A stretch of 64,000 nucleotides of DNA. It comes from Citrobacter sp. wls619. GTDB taxonomy: Bacteria; Pseudomonadota; Gammaproteobacteria; Enterobacterales; Enterobacteriaceae. The first letter of the stretch is position 1. Each line of letters begins with the position of its first letter. Below are positions 8,383 to 17,834 of the stretch, piece by piece. The position numbers were made by a program, and so were the translations under genes. Below the pieces are notes generated by a model. That model was not told the DNA's origin. It saw only the letters and a list, made by a program, of their open reading frames with translations, and ran no database searches. The stretch is taken from contig NZ_SZXJ01000095.1 in the NCBI RefSeq assembly GCF_005281345.1, positions 403,095-467,094 on the forward strand, given 5' to 3'.

Positions 8383-9339
8383 CTAGTAGCCCATGTTTTT
8401 CTTCTTCTCTAACTCTTCTTTCGCCGTATCCGGCAGATAGAGGATCGACTTGGTAATGGTCAGCTTCTCAGGCATCGTGCCGTCTTTTTTGAATTTCTCC
8501 AGCGCGTCGAATGCCGGCCCGGCCATATTTGGCGTCAGCTCGACGCTGGCATTGGCTTCGCCATCAATCATCGCTTTATAGATATCCGGTACGCCATCGA
8601 TTGAACCGGTCAGAATATCTTTGCCCGGCTTCAGACCCGCTTCTTTAATCGCCTGGATAGCCCCGATCACCATGTCATCGTTGTGAGCGTAAACCATGCA
8701 GATGTTCTTGCCGTTATTTTCAGCTTTGATAAAGCTCTCCATGACTTCTTTGCCTTTACTACGGGTGAAGTCCCCGGATTGAGAGCGAATAATTTTGATG
8801 TTTGGCGCGCTGGCGATGGCTTCGGCAAAACCTTTTTTACGGTCAATCGCCACGCTGGCACCGACGGTCCCTTGCAGCTCAACCACGTTACACGGTTTGC
8901 CGTTCACCTCTTTAATCAGCCAGTCGCCGATTAATTTACCTTCCAGCACGTTATTGGCGGTAACGGTGGTCATATAGAGAGATTTGTCTTTTACATCGAT
9001 GGAACGATCGAGCAAAAAGACCGGAATGTTGGCATCTTTTGCTTCTTTTAACACCGGCTCCCAACCCGTTGCCACGACCGGCGCAATGAAGATGGCATCC
9101 ACGCCCTGCGCGACAAATGAGCGTACGGCTTTAATCTGGTTTTCCTGTTTTTGCTGGCCGTCAGCGATTTTCAGCGTAATACCACGCTTTTCGGCCTCGC
9201 TTTTCGCCACATTGGTTTCCGCCGCGCGCCAGCCGGATTCAGAGCCAACCTGCGAAAATCCTACGGTTAAAGGGGCTGCCAATGCCATAGACGACATGGC
9301 TGTCGAAACTGCTGTGACTAAAAGTAAGCGCTTCCACAT
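8383..9339 (-). CDS. ytfQ: Periplasmic galactofuranose-binding protein
   Basis: The 318-residue product matches K-12 YtfQ, a LacI/RbsB-type periplasmic binding protein for galactofuranose. A signal peptide (MWKRLLLVTAVSTAMSSMALA, cut before APLTVG) directs it to the periplasm. The mature protein has the two-lobed sugar-binding pattern with VGFSQVGSESGWR, IFIAPVVATGWEP, VFLLDRSIDV and a late TGSIDGVPDIYKAM segment. It leads the operon with ytfR, ytfT and yjfF. A GalR/GalS-like operator lies about 130 bases upstream. YtfQ is a possible but untested chemotaxis partner, since a chemoreceptor gene ends this gene group. Confidence 0.96.
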   Translation of the reverse strand: MWKRLLLVTAVSTAMSSMALAAPLTVGFSQVGSESGWRAAETNVAKSEAEKRGITLKIADGQQKQENQIKAVRSFVAQGVDAIFIAPVVATGWEPVLKEAKDANIPVFLLDRSIDVKDKSLYMTTVTANNVLEGKLIGDWLIKEVNGKPCNVVELQGTVGASVAIDRKKGFAEAIASAPNIKIIRSQSGDFTRSKGKEVMESFIKAENNGKNICMVYAHNDDMVIGAIQAIKEAGLKPGKDILTGSIDGVPDIYKAMIDGEANASVELTPNMAGPAFDALEKFKKDGTMPEKLTITKSILYLPDTAKEELEKKKNMGY

Positions 9340-9467
9340 AAGTGCGTCCTCGTAGGGGGATTATTGTTGGTTAATAAACAGTCGCGAAAAAACTATAGAC
9401 AATTGAGCATGTAACGAATTGCGTTACATCACACTTCAAAAAAGTAAATAAAACGTTAATCACAACT

Positions 9468-9483
9468 TTGTAATCGCTTTCAT
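9468..9483 (-). promoter_or_regulatory. GalR/GalS-type operator upstream of ytfQ
   Basis: On the minus strand ATGAAAGCGATTACAA fits the GalR/GalS consensus GTGnAAnCGnTTnCAC at the central AA-CG-TT core and most outer positions. Regulation of a galactose-derived sugar importer by GalR/GalS is biologically sensible and reported for E. coli ytfQ to my knowledge. A weaker CRP-like half site (TGTGATGTAACG) lies nearby at about 9424-9435. Confidence 0.55.
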
Positions 9484-9648
9484 ATCACTATGAAAAATGC
9501 GGCTGAAGATATGGATTTTTCTGTCACTAAAGAGAAGAAAAAAGAAGAAAATGTGCGCCGCGAAAGCGAAAACAAGCGGAGACATTCGGCGCGAGTTGGC
9601 TATAATACCCGCCACTTGTTTGCCATAGCTTATTTAAAGGAAACAGAC

Positions 9649-10176
9649 ATGAGCTTACTCAACGTCCCTGCCGGTAAAGATCTGCCGGAAGATATCTACG
9701 TTGTTATCGAGATCCCTGCAAACGCAGATCCGATCAAATACGAAGTTGACAAAGAGAGCGGCGCCCTGTTCGTTGACCGCTTCATGTCCACCGCGATGTT
9801 CTATCCGTGCAACTACGGTTACATCAACCACACCCTGTCTCTGGATGGTGATCCGGTAGACGTTCTGGTCCCGACTCCGTACCCGCTGGAGCCAGGTTCA
9901 GTTATCCGCTGCCGTCCGGTTGGCGTACTGAAAATGACCGACGAATCCGGTGAAGATGCGAAACTGGTTGCCGTACCGCACACCAAACTGAGCAAAGAAT
10001 ACGATCACATCAAAGATGTGAACGACCTGCCGGACCTGCTGAAAGCGCAGATCACTCACTTCTTCGAGCACTATAAAGACCTCGAAGCGGGCAAATGGGT
10101 GAAAGTTGACGGTTGGGACAACGCTGAAGCGGCTAAAGCTGAAATCGTTGCTTCCTTCGAGCGCGCGAAGAAATAA
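9649..10176 (+). CDS. ppa: Inorganic pyrophosphatase
   Basis: Ppa hydrolyses pyrophosphate to two phosphates in the cytoplasm and pulls biosynthetic reactions forward. From the chosen start ([16 protein letters not shown]) the product is 175 residues, close to K-12 Ppa (176 codons). The active-site signature DGDPVDVLV is present near residue 66, as are the substrate-binding [16 protein letters not shown] and the C-terminal [14 protein letters not shown]. The frame is open 53 codons further upstream, but that part lies over the promoter, is rich in Lys and Glu, and is not part of the family. A TATAAT box at 9601-9606 and the AAAGG at 9636-9640 support the start used here. Confidence 0.98.
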   Translation: MSLLNVPAGKDLPEDIYVVIEIPANADPIKYEVDKESGALFVDRFMSTAMFYPCNYGYINHTLSLDGDPVDVLVPTPYPLEPGSVIRCRPVGVLKMTDESGEDAKLVAVPHTKLSKEYDHIKDVNDLPDLLKAQITHFFEHYKDLEAGKWVKVDGWDNAEAAKAEIVASFERAKK

Positions 10177-10187
10177 TTTCGCCTGCG

Positions 10188-10233
10188 CTGAAAACCCTGA
10201 ACACCAGCCTCTGGTTAGTAAGGGTTTTTTTAT
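10188..10233 (+). terminator. Rho-independent terminator of ppa
   Basis: The outer stem AACCCT / AGGGTT and inner pairing ACCAG / CTGGT are followed by a run of seven T. Confidence 0.8.
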
Positions 10234-10325
10234 GCCTGTACTTTCCCTCCCTTTATTCTCCCGGTAGCCCGCTGGTTTCTTTTTGACCTACCAGATTGGG
10301 TAGTCACATTTCATTCATCTTATTT

Positions 10326-10356
10326 GCGAATGAGATTAGATCTCATTATCATTCGC
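10326..10356. promoter_or_regulatory. Fur-like palindromic operator for the iron-uptake pair
   Basis: Two nested perfect inverted repeats lie here: GCGAATGA...TCATTCGC (8-bp arms) and AATGAGAT-TAG-ATCTCATT. The lower strand matches the 19-bp Fur consensus at 12 positions, including GATAATGA. It lies 30 to 60 bases ahead of the YncE-like gene, a typical position for a Fur repressor site. Confidence 0.65.
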
Positions 10357-10385
10357 AACACGTAAATAAATGTGAATAAAAGTCA

Positions 10386-11456
10386 ATGAACCTCCACACT
10401 GTGAAGTCCCTGAAACACTATTCCGGCGTAGCACTCGTCACGGCGCTGTTATTTACCAGCCTGCCCAGCACGGCAGAGACGCTGCCTGAAAAAGATTTTC
10501 TGACCCACGATGTCGGTAACGGCGTGTATGAACTGGCGGTTGACAGTCAGCAGAACGCGCTCTTTGCCGCCTCGTCTCCGTCATTTGATAAAGACAAAAC
10601 CAGCGGGCTTATCTACAAACTCGATCTGGAAAAACTCACAACCACCGAAGTCATCAAGACCAGCCGCCGTGCCTTCGCCACCGCGCTGGATGAAGAGAAC
10701 CAGGTACTGTATGTCGGTAATACACTGGAAGGTTCAGTCACCTTAATCGATACCCGCAGCGGTAAAGAGTTGGCGATACTGCAACTGAGCGAAGCCAGCA
10801 ACCCGAAAGACATTGTCCATACCCGTGAAATGGTGCTCGATAAACAGCATCACCGCCTGTATGTCTCCGGCGTGGCTGAAAAAGGCATTGTCTGGGTCGT
10901 GGATACGCAAAAACGTGAAAAAATTGCCACCCTTGAAAACATGGGTCAGTACCCAACCGGTATGGCCGTCGATGCTGATAAAGATCGCTTGTATGTCGTG
11001 AATGGCCGAAATGAACTGATTACGCTGGATACCACCAGCCAAAAAATTATTAACCGTTTTACCATTGAATCTGACAAAAAACATTTCTTCCTGAACATTG
11101 CGCTTGATGCAAAAAATAATCGTGCGTTTCTGACCGATCCTGATCTGGCTGATGTTCTGGTTGTCGACATTAATAATGGAAAAGTTATCGCACCAATTAA
11201 AGTCATTAATTCTTTAGCTGTGCTATATAACGAAAAACGCCAGGAAGTTTATATCACCCACCGTAATGCAAAGCGCATCAGCATTGTGGACAGCAAGACT
11301 TATCAGGTAAAACAAAGCATTGAAACCAATGCGTTACCTAACAGCCTGGCGCTTTCGGCAGATGCTAGCACTCTGTTCGTCAGTGTAAAGCAGTCGGAAA
11401 AGATGATTGGCATAAAACCCGACTACGTGCTGAAAGTCGATCTGTCTAAATATTAA
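10386..11456 (+). CDS. YncE-like secreted seven-bladed beta-propeller protein
   Basis: The 356-residue product has a signal peptide (SGVALVTALLFTSLPSTAET) and about seven repeats of the form LYVGNTLEGSVTLIDTRSGK, LYVSGVAEKGIVWVVDT and LYVVNGRNELITLD. These are the YVTN/NHL-like propeller blades of YncE. Overall layout and length resemble K-12 YncE (353 residues), a periplasmic protein whose gene lies next to the TonB-dependent receptor gene yncD. The same pairing is seen here, with a TonB receptor gene 86 bases downstream. The biochemical role of YncE is not settled. I infer that this protein helps the partner receptor, perhaps by binding a metal chelate or DNA. A Fur-like operator precedes it. 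The start has a weak ribosome-binding site. Confidence 0.85.
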   Translation: MNLHTVKSLKHYSGVALVTALLFTSLPSTAETLPEKDFLTHDVGNGVYELAVDSQQNALFAASSPSFDKDKTSGLIYKLDLEKLTTTEVIKTSRRAFATALDEENQVLYVGNTLEGSVTLIDTRSGKELAILQLSEASNPKDIVHTREMVLDKQHHRLYVSGVAEKGIVWVVDTQKREKIATLENMGQYPTGMAVDADKDRLYVVNGRNELITLDTTSQKIINRFTIESDKKHFFLNIALDAKNNRAFLTDPDLADVLVVDINNGKVIAPIKVINSLAVLYNEKRQEVYITHRNAKRISIVDSKTYQVKQSIETNALPNSLALSADASTLFVSVKQSEKMIGIKPDYVLKVDLSKY

Positions 11457-11475
11457 TAATTAAAAATGCTTCTTA

Positions 11476-11505
11476 CACCTTGCAGCTTTTCCGGGTTGCA
11501 AGGTG
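11476..11505 (+). terminator. Hairpin between the YncE-like gene and the TonB receptor gene
   Basis: CACCTTGCA and TGCAAGGTG form a perfect 9-bp stem followed a few bases later by a T-rich stretch (CTTTTATTTTTTTAC). It could act as a partial terminator that lowers receptor expression relative to the first gene. Confidence 0.6.
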
Positions 11506-11542
11506 ATGCTTTTATTTTTTTACTTTTCAGGTGTCTTATATT

Positions 11543-13552
11543 ATGAAAACGCGTCAACTTATTACGCTGACAGGGATCGTTGCATTCTCAGGCGGTGTTA
11601 TTTTTCCCGCGCAGGCCGAAGAATTAACGGAAACCTCACGCAATAGTGAAGATGAAATGGTGGTCACCGCATCCGGGTTCTCGCAGCAAAAGCGCGAAGC
11701 GCCGGCCACCATTTCAGTTATCGATCGTAAAACGCTGGATATTCAGCCGGACCGTAGCATTGGCGAAGCGATTAAAAACCTTCCCGGTGTCTCGGTCACC
11801 AACAGCAGCGGCATGAACGCGGGCAGCATTATGATCCGCGGTATGGACCCGTCCTATACCGCTTTTATGGTTAACAGCGTCAAACAGAATACCGGTGAGT
11901 CGCGCCCCTACGGCCATGATATTGGTACCGAAGCCAACTTCTTACCGCCTATGGAGGCCATTGAGCGTATCGAGGTTATTCGCGGGCCAATGTCCTCGCT
12001 GTACGGTTCAGACGCTATCGGTGGCGTCGTCAACGTCATCACCAAAAAACCGTACGGCGCGAAAGACTGGACGACGGCGATTGCGGCGAATACCTGGCTT
12101 CAGGAACACCAGTATTTGGGTAATACCAGCCAGATGAACCTGTTTACCATGGGGCCGATTGTGCCCGATGTGCTGGGCCTTAGCGTGGCGGCCGACTGGC
12201 TCGACCGCCGCGATGACGATCGCAATAACTATTTCGGCAAACACAACCGTAAATCCGTTGATATGACGCTGGGCCTGGCCGCCAGCGAAAATAACCTGTT
12301 CGACCTCAACGTGGTCACCGGTGAACAGGAGAAAAACCGGACTCAGAAACGCGGTGCCCCGTGGTCATGGCTGTTCGATCGTAATGCCGCCACCCTGACG
12401 CATACCGGCTGGTACGCAGACGATACCATCGCGACAACCAACTACATTAATTACGAGAAAGGCCGTTCGAAGTACGTCTATAACGGGCAGGCTCCGCAGT
12501 ATGTACAGATGGAAAACTATGTCGCTAATTCGCAAACCACGTTTACACTCGACAACCATAAACTGACCATCGGGGCGAATTTTACCCGCGAAGAGTTAAA
12601 TGACCGCTTTGATGTGGCTAACAAAACGCTGCCCGGCTCAGAGCCGGTAACCAAAATCAGCCGCAACGGCTGGGCGCTGTTTGCTGAAGATGGCTGGAGT
12701 ATTGACGATTTCATCCTGACCACCTCGGCGCGTATGGATCAGGACGATAACTTTGGTACGCATATTACGCCAAAAATGTACGGCAACTGGGCCTTCAGCG
12801 ATGCCTGGGCGCTAAAGGGTGGTATTTCGGCAGGATATAAAAAGCCGGAGCTACGCGCGACCTCCAGCAACTTCGTCACCCCTTACGGCTCAACCGTGCC
12901 TTATCCATTCCTGACGGTAGGTAATGACGACCTGAAACCAGAGAAAAGCGTTAACTCTGAGCTGGGTCTCTACTGGACGGGCGATGCGCTGGCTCTGGAT
13001 AGCACGGTCTTCTATACCCAGTTCAAAGACAAAATCGCTGAACAAACCATTTGTGAAACCACGGCGACAAACCAGTGCTCGGTGAATGGCTACAAAGCAG
13101 ATTCCGTCAGTAAATACTTTAACGTCAGTGAGGCAGACGTATACGGCATTGAGCTGAATGCCGACTGGCAAATTAGCGCCGACCTCAAAGCCAACGCTAA
13201 CTACACCTGGAACCACAGCGAGCAGAAAAGCGGCGTCAACAAAGGCTACGCGCTGAACGACTACCCGCGTCATATGGCGAATCTGTCGCTGACCTGGGCA
13301 GCGACACAGAGTCTCGACGTGTGGAGTACAGTGAACTATCGCAGCAGTAACCGCAACAGCGGCAATAATTACAAATACGATGACTACACAATGGTTGATG
13401 TGGGCGTACGTTATCAGCTCAATAAGCACACGCAGTTGATGGCAGGTATCTACAACGTGTTGGATGAAGATCCGAAGCTGACTACCGCGTGGAATGAATC
13501 TGCTCAGGTGGAAGGCCGTCGCTATAACCTCGGCGCGCGCGTAGAGTTTTAA
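11543..13552 (+). CDS. TonB-dependent outer-membrane receptor, CirA/FepA-like
   Basis: The 669-residue product has a signal peptide (MKTRQLITLTGIVAFSGGVIFPAQA) and then a TonB box DEMVVTAS. A plug domain follows with SIMIRGMDPSYTAFMV and IERIEVIRGPMSSLYGSDAIGGVVNVIT, close to the CirA plug sequence. About 22 beta strands follow, and the protein ends in the OMP signature NLGARVEF with a terminal F. Proteins of this type import catecholate siderophores or degradation products and can be colicin receptors. I chose the ATG with AGGTG eight bases upstream over a GTG four codons earlier. The Fur-like site upstream of the YncE-like gene suggests iron control of both genes. The substrate cannot be told from sequence alone. 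Confidence 0.9.
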   Translation: MKTRQLITLTGIVAFSGGVIFPAQAEELTETSRNSEDEMVVTASGFSQQKREAPATISVIDRKTLDIQPDRSIGEAIKNLPGVSVTNSSGMNAGSIMIRGMDPSYTAFMVNSVKQNTGESRPYGHDIGTEANFLPPMEAIERIEVIRGPMSSLYGSDAIGGVVNVITKKPYGAKDWTTAIAANTWLQEHQYLGNTSQMNLFTMGPIVPDVLGLSVAADWLDRRDDDRNNYFGKHNRKSVDMTLGLAASENNLFDLNVVTGEQEKNRTQKRGAPWSWLFDRNAATLTHTGWYADDTIATTNYINYEKGRSKYVYNGQAPQYVQMENYVANSQTTFTLDNHKLTIGANFTREELNDRFDVANKTLPGSEPVTKISRNGWALFAEDGWSIDDFILTTSARMDQDDNFGTHITPKMYGNWAFSDAWALKGGISAGYKKPELRATSSNFVTPYGSTVPYPFLTVGNDDLKPEKSVNSELGLYWTGDALALDSTVFYTQFKDKIAEQTICETTATNQCSVNGYKADSVSKYFNVSEADVYGIELNADWQISADLKANANYTWNHSEQKSGVNKGYALNDYPRHMANLSLTWAATQSLDVWSTVNYRSSNRNSGNNYKYDDYTMVDVGVRYQLNKHTQLMAGIYNVLDEDPKLTTAWNESAQVEGRRYNLGARVEF

Positions 13553-13618
13553 ATCTTGAAGGTAAAACTGGATGGCGGATTCGCATGTGAACTCCGCGCT
13601 GAAATGCCTTCTTTTCAT

Positions 13619-13645
13619 AGGGCCATCTGAGCAGATGGCCCTATT
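13619..13645. terminator. Hairpin terminator after the TonB receptor gene
   Basis: AGGGCCATCTG / CAGATGGCCCT is a perfect stem with a short loop, about 66 bases after the receptor stop and before a convergent gene. The T-tract is weak on both strands. Confidence 0.65.
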
Positions 13646-13689
13646 CAGGGTGCCCTTACAATTATGCGGGATACTGATAAATACTATTA

Positions 13690-15306
13690 TCAGCTCCAGT
13701 TTTCATTAAAGTTAAGGCTATCTGGTTTTCTATGACTCAATTGCAATTCTGACTGGGGAGATAGAAGAAAAGTCGATACGGTAATCTTCAGACTGCTTGC
13801 TTGTTCTTCGAGTGCCGAGGCTGATGCTGCAGAGTCCTGCACTAGTGTAGCATTCTGGTGTGTAACGACATCCATTTCCGATACAGCCAATGCCACCTGT
13901 TCTATACCGCGGCTTTGTTCATCAGACGCATAAGCGATTTCACCTATGATGTCTGTTACTTTCGTAACGGACATCACAATATCAGTCATAGTCTGTCCTG
14001 CATTGACCACTAACACGGCGCCATTGTCTATACGGGAGACTGAATCTTCAATTAGGGATTTAATCTCTCTCGCTGCGTTAGAACTACGACTGGCAAGAGT
14101 ACGTACTTCGCCAGCAACCACCGCAAAACCGCGCCCCTGCTCTCCAGCACGAGCGGCCTCAACGGCAGCATTCAGCGCAAGGATGTTAGTCTGAAACGCT
14201 ATACTATCGATCACACTAATAATATCAGCTATTTTATTCGAACTTTCAGTTATATCGTTCATAGTTTTCACTACTCTATCCACAGCAAGTCCACCACGCT
14301 GAGCGATTTCGGAAGCACTCTCCGCCAGGAATGACGCCTTGCGGGCATTATCAGCATTCTGCTTTACTGTAGCGCTAAGTTCTTCAATCGTAGCGGCTGT
14401 TTCATCTAATGCTGAAGCTTGCTGTTCTGTTCGGGAAGACAGATCTTTATTTCCTCTGGCAATTTCACTGGTACTTGTATAAACAGCATCAGAACTGTTA
14501 CGTACATTGGAAACAGTATCAATAAGTGCGTGTTGCATATGAACTACGCTGCCAGCAAGGCCTGCAATCTCATTGCACCCTGAAATGGTTAGAGTTTTAG
14601 TCAGATCACCACTGGCGATATCGTGGATATGGACAATGATGCGGTTGAGTGGATTAAGTAGGGCATGGCGAATACAGTACCATAATGTCAGTAAAACGAT
14701 AATCAGTACCAAGATCAGAGCGCTCATTTGCCACTTGGCGAAATCAAAGTCATTCTGGCTCTCAGCAAATGCCGATTGGAATAAATTACTACTGGTTTTT
14801 TCGTACTCTGTGATCACTGAACCAAGGGCATTTTGCATCCCCTGCGTAGGATGTTCAAAATAGGCATCTAAGTTACCAACTTCAAGGAACTGGAGTAAAT
14901 CTGTCAGACCAGTAAAGTAAGCATTGTATTTATCGTCAACATTCTGGTTTAAATTATACATCGTTTGTTGTTGGGTAATACTCTTAAATGCCGAATAGTG
15001 TTTAGCTGCCATTGCTAAAGTAGCATATGAATCGTTAAGGAGATCCTTTTTTGCAGCGCTTTGCTGATTATTAGGATCCATCAACATACGAGCTGCCGAA
15101 CGGCTCAAATTTATGCGTGTTTGCAGCATTAGCTCCCAAGTAGAATTGAGTTCACTTTGCTGTAGACGCATATCATGTGTAGTGCTGAATATACTCTGGT
15201 TTTTTTTTAGCGATGAGAAAAATAGTCCGCCAGAAGTAACCTGCAGAAAAGCGAAAATGGCCAATACCAGCATAAGCATTGTAACGACACGAATATGGTT
15301 AAACAT
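13690..15306 (-). CDS. Methyl-accepting chemotaxis protein, Tsr-like
   Basis: The 538-residue receptor has TM1 (about 7-29) and a periplasmic four-helix-bundle type sensor domain of about 160 residues ([21 protein letters not shown] onward). TM2 (about 192-212), a HAMP domain and a full signalling domain with [19 protein letters not shown] follow. The start giving MFNHIRVV is preferred because AAGGTG lies six bases upstream; an earlier ATG eight codons upstream has none. The C-terminal linker is present but ends NENWS, so the NWETF docking pentapeptide is cut after NW. It lies at the left side of the chemoreceptor island, convergent with the TonB receptor gene. The ligand is unknown; resemblance to Tsr suggests small molecules such as amino acids. 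A weak sigma-28 site lies upstream. Confidence 0.92.
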   Translation of the reverse strand: MFNHIRVVTMLMLVLAIFAFLQVTSGGLFFSSLKKNQSIFSTTHDMRLQQSELNSTWELMLQTRINLSRSAARMLMDPNNQQSAAKKDLLNDSYATLAMAAKHYSAFKSITQQQTMYNLNQNVDDKYNAYFTGLTDLLQFLEVGNLDAYFEHPTQGMQNALGSVITEYEKTSSNLFQSAFAESQNDFDFAKWQMSALILVLIIVLLTLWYCIRHALLNPLNRIIVHIHDIASGDLTKTLTISGCNEIAGLAGSVVHMQHALIDTVSNVRNSSDAVYTSTSEIARGNKDLSSRTEQQASALDETAATIEELSATVKQNADNARKASFLAESASEIAQRGGLAVDRVVKTMNDITESSNKIADIISVIDSIAFQTNILALNAAVEAARAGEQGRGFAVVAGEVRTLASRSSNAAREIKSLIEDSVSRIDNGAVLVVNAGQTMTDIVMSVTKVTDIIGEIAYASDEQSRGIEQVALAVSEMDVVTHQNATLVQDSAASASALEEQASSLKITVSTFLLSPQSELQLSHRKPDSLNFNENWS

Positions 15307-15357
15307 AGAACACCTTCTATATATTTCCATTCAATTAGCACCTATTTGTCATTGTTA

Positions 15358-15384
15358 TTAATGGCAAATGTGAATATCACTTCA
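15358..15384 (-). promoter_or_regulatory. Possible sigma-28 promoter (weak)
   Basis: On the minus strand TGAAGTGA, 11 bases and GCCATTAA match the FliA consensus at 5/8 and 6/8 with correct spacing, about 50-80 bases before the receptor start. This is weaker than the other two FliA sites in the window. Confidence 0.4.
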
Positions 15385-15756
15385 GTTTTCCATTCGATAA
15401 TAACGTCAATTGCCATTGATAATTGAATATCCATGACTTACATCCGTTTTATATCATTATCTAAGACCTTAACACTGCCTTATAAAATAAAAATGCTAGC
15501 AGTGTTTTTATATTTCATACTTAAACCTTCTTGGTTCTTATAAAAAATCGATATCACTACAATATATAAATATGACTACAGTATAAAAAATATATATCTA
15601 CATTTTTTCGTGTATATAATTAACTATCGGCATTCAATTTTTTTTCATAAGATATTTTTGCAGTGGAATAGTGCATTTTTCTACTTGAATAGAAGTGATA
15701 TCATCGATTCATAGGCAAAAGCAGGTGGTATTTTGACCAGGTATAGCTGACGAAAT

Positions 15757-15997
15757 TTTGACCCAGCGTTTCGCCTCGAAGCCACTCCGCTTGTACTCGA
15801 TCAACATTACACTGCGGCCGATGCAGACACGGCAATGAATATCGGTAAATCCGCAATGGATAAGTGGGGTCGATAGAGTGAACAGGCCCCCCTGTAGCGC
15901 CAACGATGACGCACGAGCTGACTGAAATTCGCGAACTGAAGATTAATACACAACACATTGAAATAGAAGAGATTTATTTAATGAAATCACCAGAATA
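15757..15997 (+). pseudogene. IS3-family OrfA remnant
   Basis: Translation gives FDPAFRLEATPLVLDQHY followed by TAADADTAMNIGKSAMDKWGR, then a stop. After one in-frame stop, LTEIRELKINTQHIEIEEIYLMK and a final stop follow. This is the known order of an IS3-family OrfA: an N-terminal helix-turn-helix (FRLEA..LVLDQ.YT..DA..AM.IG...M.KW) and a C-terminal leucine zipper (REIRELKKK...IE.E..ILKK). At least two premature stops and the loss of OrfB show it is dead. The surrounding 15.3-16.3 kb has no other gene that I can support and is AT-rich. Confidence 0.75.
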
Positions 15998-16207
15998 AAT
16001 ATGCCAGACTTCCTGAATAATTCTCATTAGTTGAGAAACGAAGGGAGCGGATCTGATATTTTATACTTGTGCTTTTCTTAATTTTTGTACAATGGTGATT
16101 TCCAGTATTTATCAAGTTAAGCACAACATTACGGCGCCATAGTTATGTTCTGACCTGAGTCAACACTCTCCAGAGGTATTCATCTATCACCTCTCCTTCA
16201 TCTTGAT

Positions 16208-16232
16208 AATTAATAGGCAAATCCTATTAATT
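16208..16232. promoter_or_regulatory. Perfect 10-bp inverted repeat upstream of a chemoreceptor gene
   Basis: AATTAATAGG-CAAAT-CCTATTAATT is a perfect palindrome with a five-base spacer, 58 bases before the next start codon. Without a T-tract after it, an operator is as likely as an RNA hairpin. The binding factor is unknown. Confidence 0.45.
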
Positions 16233-16289
16233 CTCTTCTCACTTCCACCGAAGGTATAAGTAACAAATAATTTTACTAACAGGTCATTT

Positions 16290-17834
16290 ATGTTTTTTTT
16301 AAGAAGATTCACATCATCTTCCATTTCTATGATTAGCTTAGCAGTTTTTATTTGCATAACGATAGTTCAGGTAGTTTTAAATGTTACATCAAATAATGCA
16401 GCATATCATGCCTCAATAAAAGCCAGCGAGCTATACGAGAAAAGTAATCTTATTGACGAAGTCACAATTTCACTATACAAATCAAGAGCATATAGCGAGG
16501 CCGCGTTTAGCTATATAAATGTTGATAATAAAAAAAGAGCGAGTGAACGGTTAGCTCTGTCAAAACAGATATTAACATCTGGCCAAAAAAGCTGGGTTGC
16601 TCTAAAAAACAAATTTGACTTGGGCGGTGATCTAATAAAATCGCACGATGACAGCTTCAATATCCTCAATGAATACATTGAGATTCTTTCTAATAACAAC
16701 ATTGATGCCGCCAATAAAATATCAGTTAGTAGCGTATTGGAAAGATTTGAACGAAACGTGAAATCAACCAGTGATTTTGATAAGGCATATCTTATTAATT
16801 TACATGATGAAAACTCATCCCGAAAAAACAGTCAAAATAAAACATCTTTCTTTATGGTTGTGATTACTTTGTTTGTGACTATCTTCTTATTTGTCACATT
16901 AAACAAAGTGTTAAATATTCCAATAAAAAAAATAATCACTTATTTAACAAACATAGCAAATGGGGAAATAAACCAAAAAATAGAGGTATACGGGTGCAAA
17001 GAAGTTGAATTACTGGGTGAAAAAGTAAAGGTAATGCAAGAGTCTTTACAAGCAATAGTATGTTCAATTAAACATAGTTCTTTTGAGATAGATAATAATG
17101 CGTCAAATATTTCACAAAAAAACATAGAATTATCATCCAGAACTGAAGAACAGACCAGTGCCTTGCAGGAAACTGCTGTCATGATGGCCCAGATAAAAGA
17201 TACGGTTGGACATAATTCTGAGAATGCACACAATGCCGCTGACCTTGTACAACAGGCTGATACTCTCGTAAATAAAGGTTCAAAAGCCATGTCTGAAGTT
17301 TCATCCAACATGGTTCTGGTTACAGAAAATGCGAGAAAGATGGAAGATATAACCAAATTAATTCAAGGTATTTCTAACCAGACTAACATTCTTGCGCTGA
17401 ATGCTGCCGTTGAAGCAGCTCGTGCAGGAGAACAAGGTAAAGGATTTGCTGTTGTTGCGATGGAAGTCAGAAATTTAGCGTCCCACAGTCGTGAAGCAGC
17501 AAAAGAGATACAAAACCTAATAAATGGTTCCGTAACCAATATCACTCACGGTGCTAAACTGGTTTCAGGAACTGAAGCAATGATGGCTAGCATCGCAATA
17601 TCTGTCAGACAAGTTAAAGACATTATGAGTGATATATCGATTGCATCAGATGAGCAAAGTACTTGTATTAACCAAGTAGCGGTCGCAATAAATCAACTGG
17701 ATTCCGTAACTCTAGGAAATGCTTCAATGGTTGAGGAATTCTCTAGTAATACACATACTCTTAGCCAACAAATAGAGGGGTTAAATCTTCTTGTTAGCAA
17801 ATTCCATATTGAAGTGTCTGGTCACCCCCAATAA
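16290..17834 (+). CDS. Methyl-accepting chemotaxis protein, divergent low-GC type
   Basis: The 514-residue receptor has TM1 (about 12-31), a periplasmic helical sensor domain rich in Asn, Ser and Lys, and TM2 (about 186-206). HAMP and a complete signalling domain with [18 protein letters not shown] and GEQGKGFAVVAMEVRNLA follow. The tip carries ISNQT in place of the usual IAFQT. It ends EVSGHPQ with no NWETF tail, so adaptation would depend on other receptors. Codon use is clearly more AT-rich than in the backbone genes, which points to horizontal transfer. IS3-family remnants lie on both sides. The start has AGG six bases upstream. I saw no convincing sigma-28 promoter, only a 10-bp palindrome. 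The ligand is unknown. Confidence 0.9.
   Translation: MFFLRRFTSSSISMISLAVFICITIVQVVLNVTSNNAAYHASIKASELYEKSNLIDEVTISLYKSRAYSEAAFSYINVDNKKRASERLALSKQILTSGQKSWVALKNKFDLGGDLIKSHDDSFNILNEYIEILSNNNIDAANKISVSSVLERFERNVKSTSDFDKAYLINLHDENSSRKNSQNKTSFFMVVITLFVTIFLFVTLNKVLNIPIKKIITYLTNIANGEINQKIEVYGCKEVELLGEKVKVMQESLQAIVCSIKHSSFEIDNNASNISQKNIELSSRTEEQTSALQETAVMMAQIKDTVGHNSENAHNAADLVQQADTLVNKGSKAMSEVSSNMVLVTENARKMEDITKLIQGISNQTNILALNAAVEAARAGEQGKGFAVVAMEVRNLASHSREAAKEIQNLINGSVTNITHGAKLVSGTEAMMASIAISVRQVKDIMSDISIASDEQSTCINQVAVAINQLDSVTLGNASMVEEFSSNTHTLSQQIEGLNLLVSKFHIEVSGHPQ

Noticed and set aside
9490-9648. N-terminal extension of ppa by 53 codons
   Set aside because: It crosses the ppa promoter (TATAAT at 9601) and the family starts at MSLLNVPAG.
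12890-13618. Minus-strand frame of 242 codons
   Set aside because: Antisense of the TonB receptor gene, with no plausible start signal.
15701-15958. Minus-strand frames of 64-85 codons
   Set aside because: Shadows of the OrfA remnant on the opposite strand.
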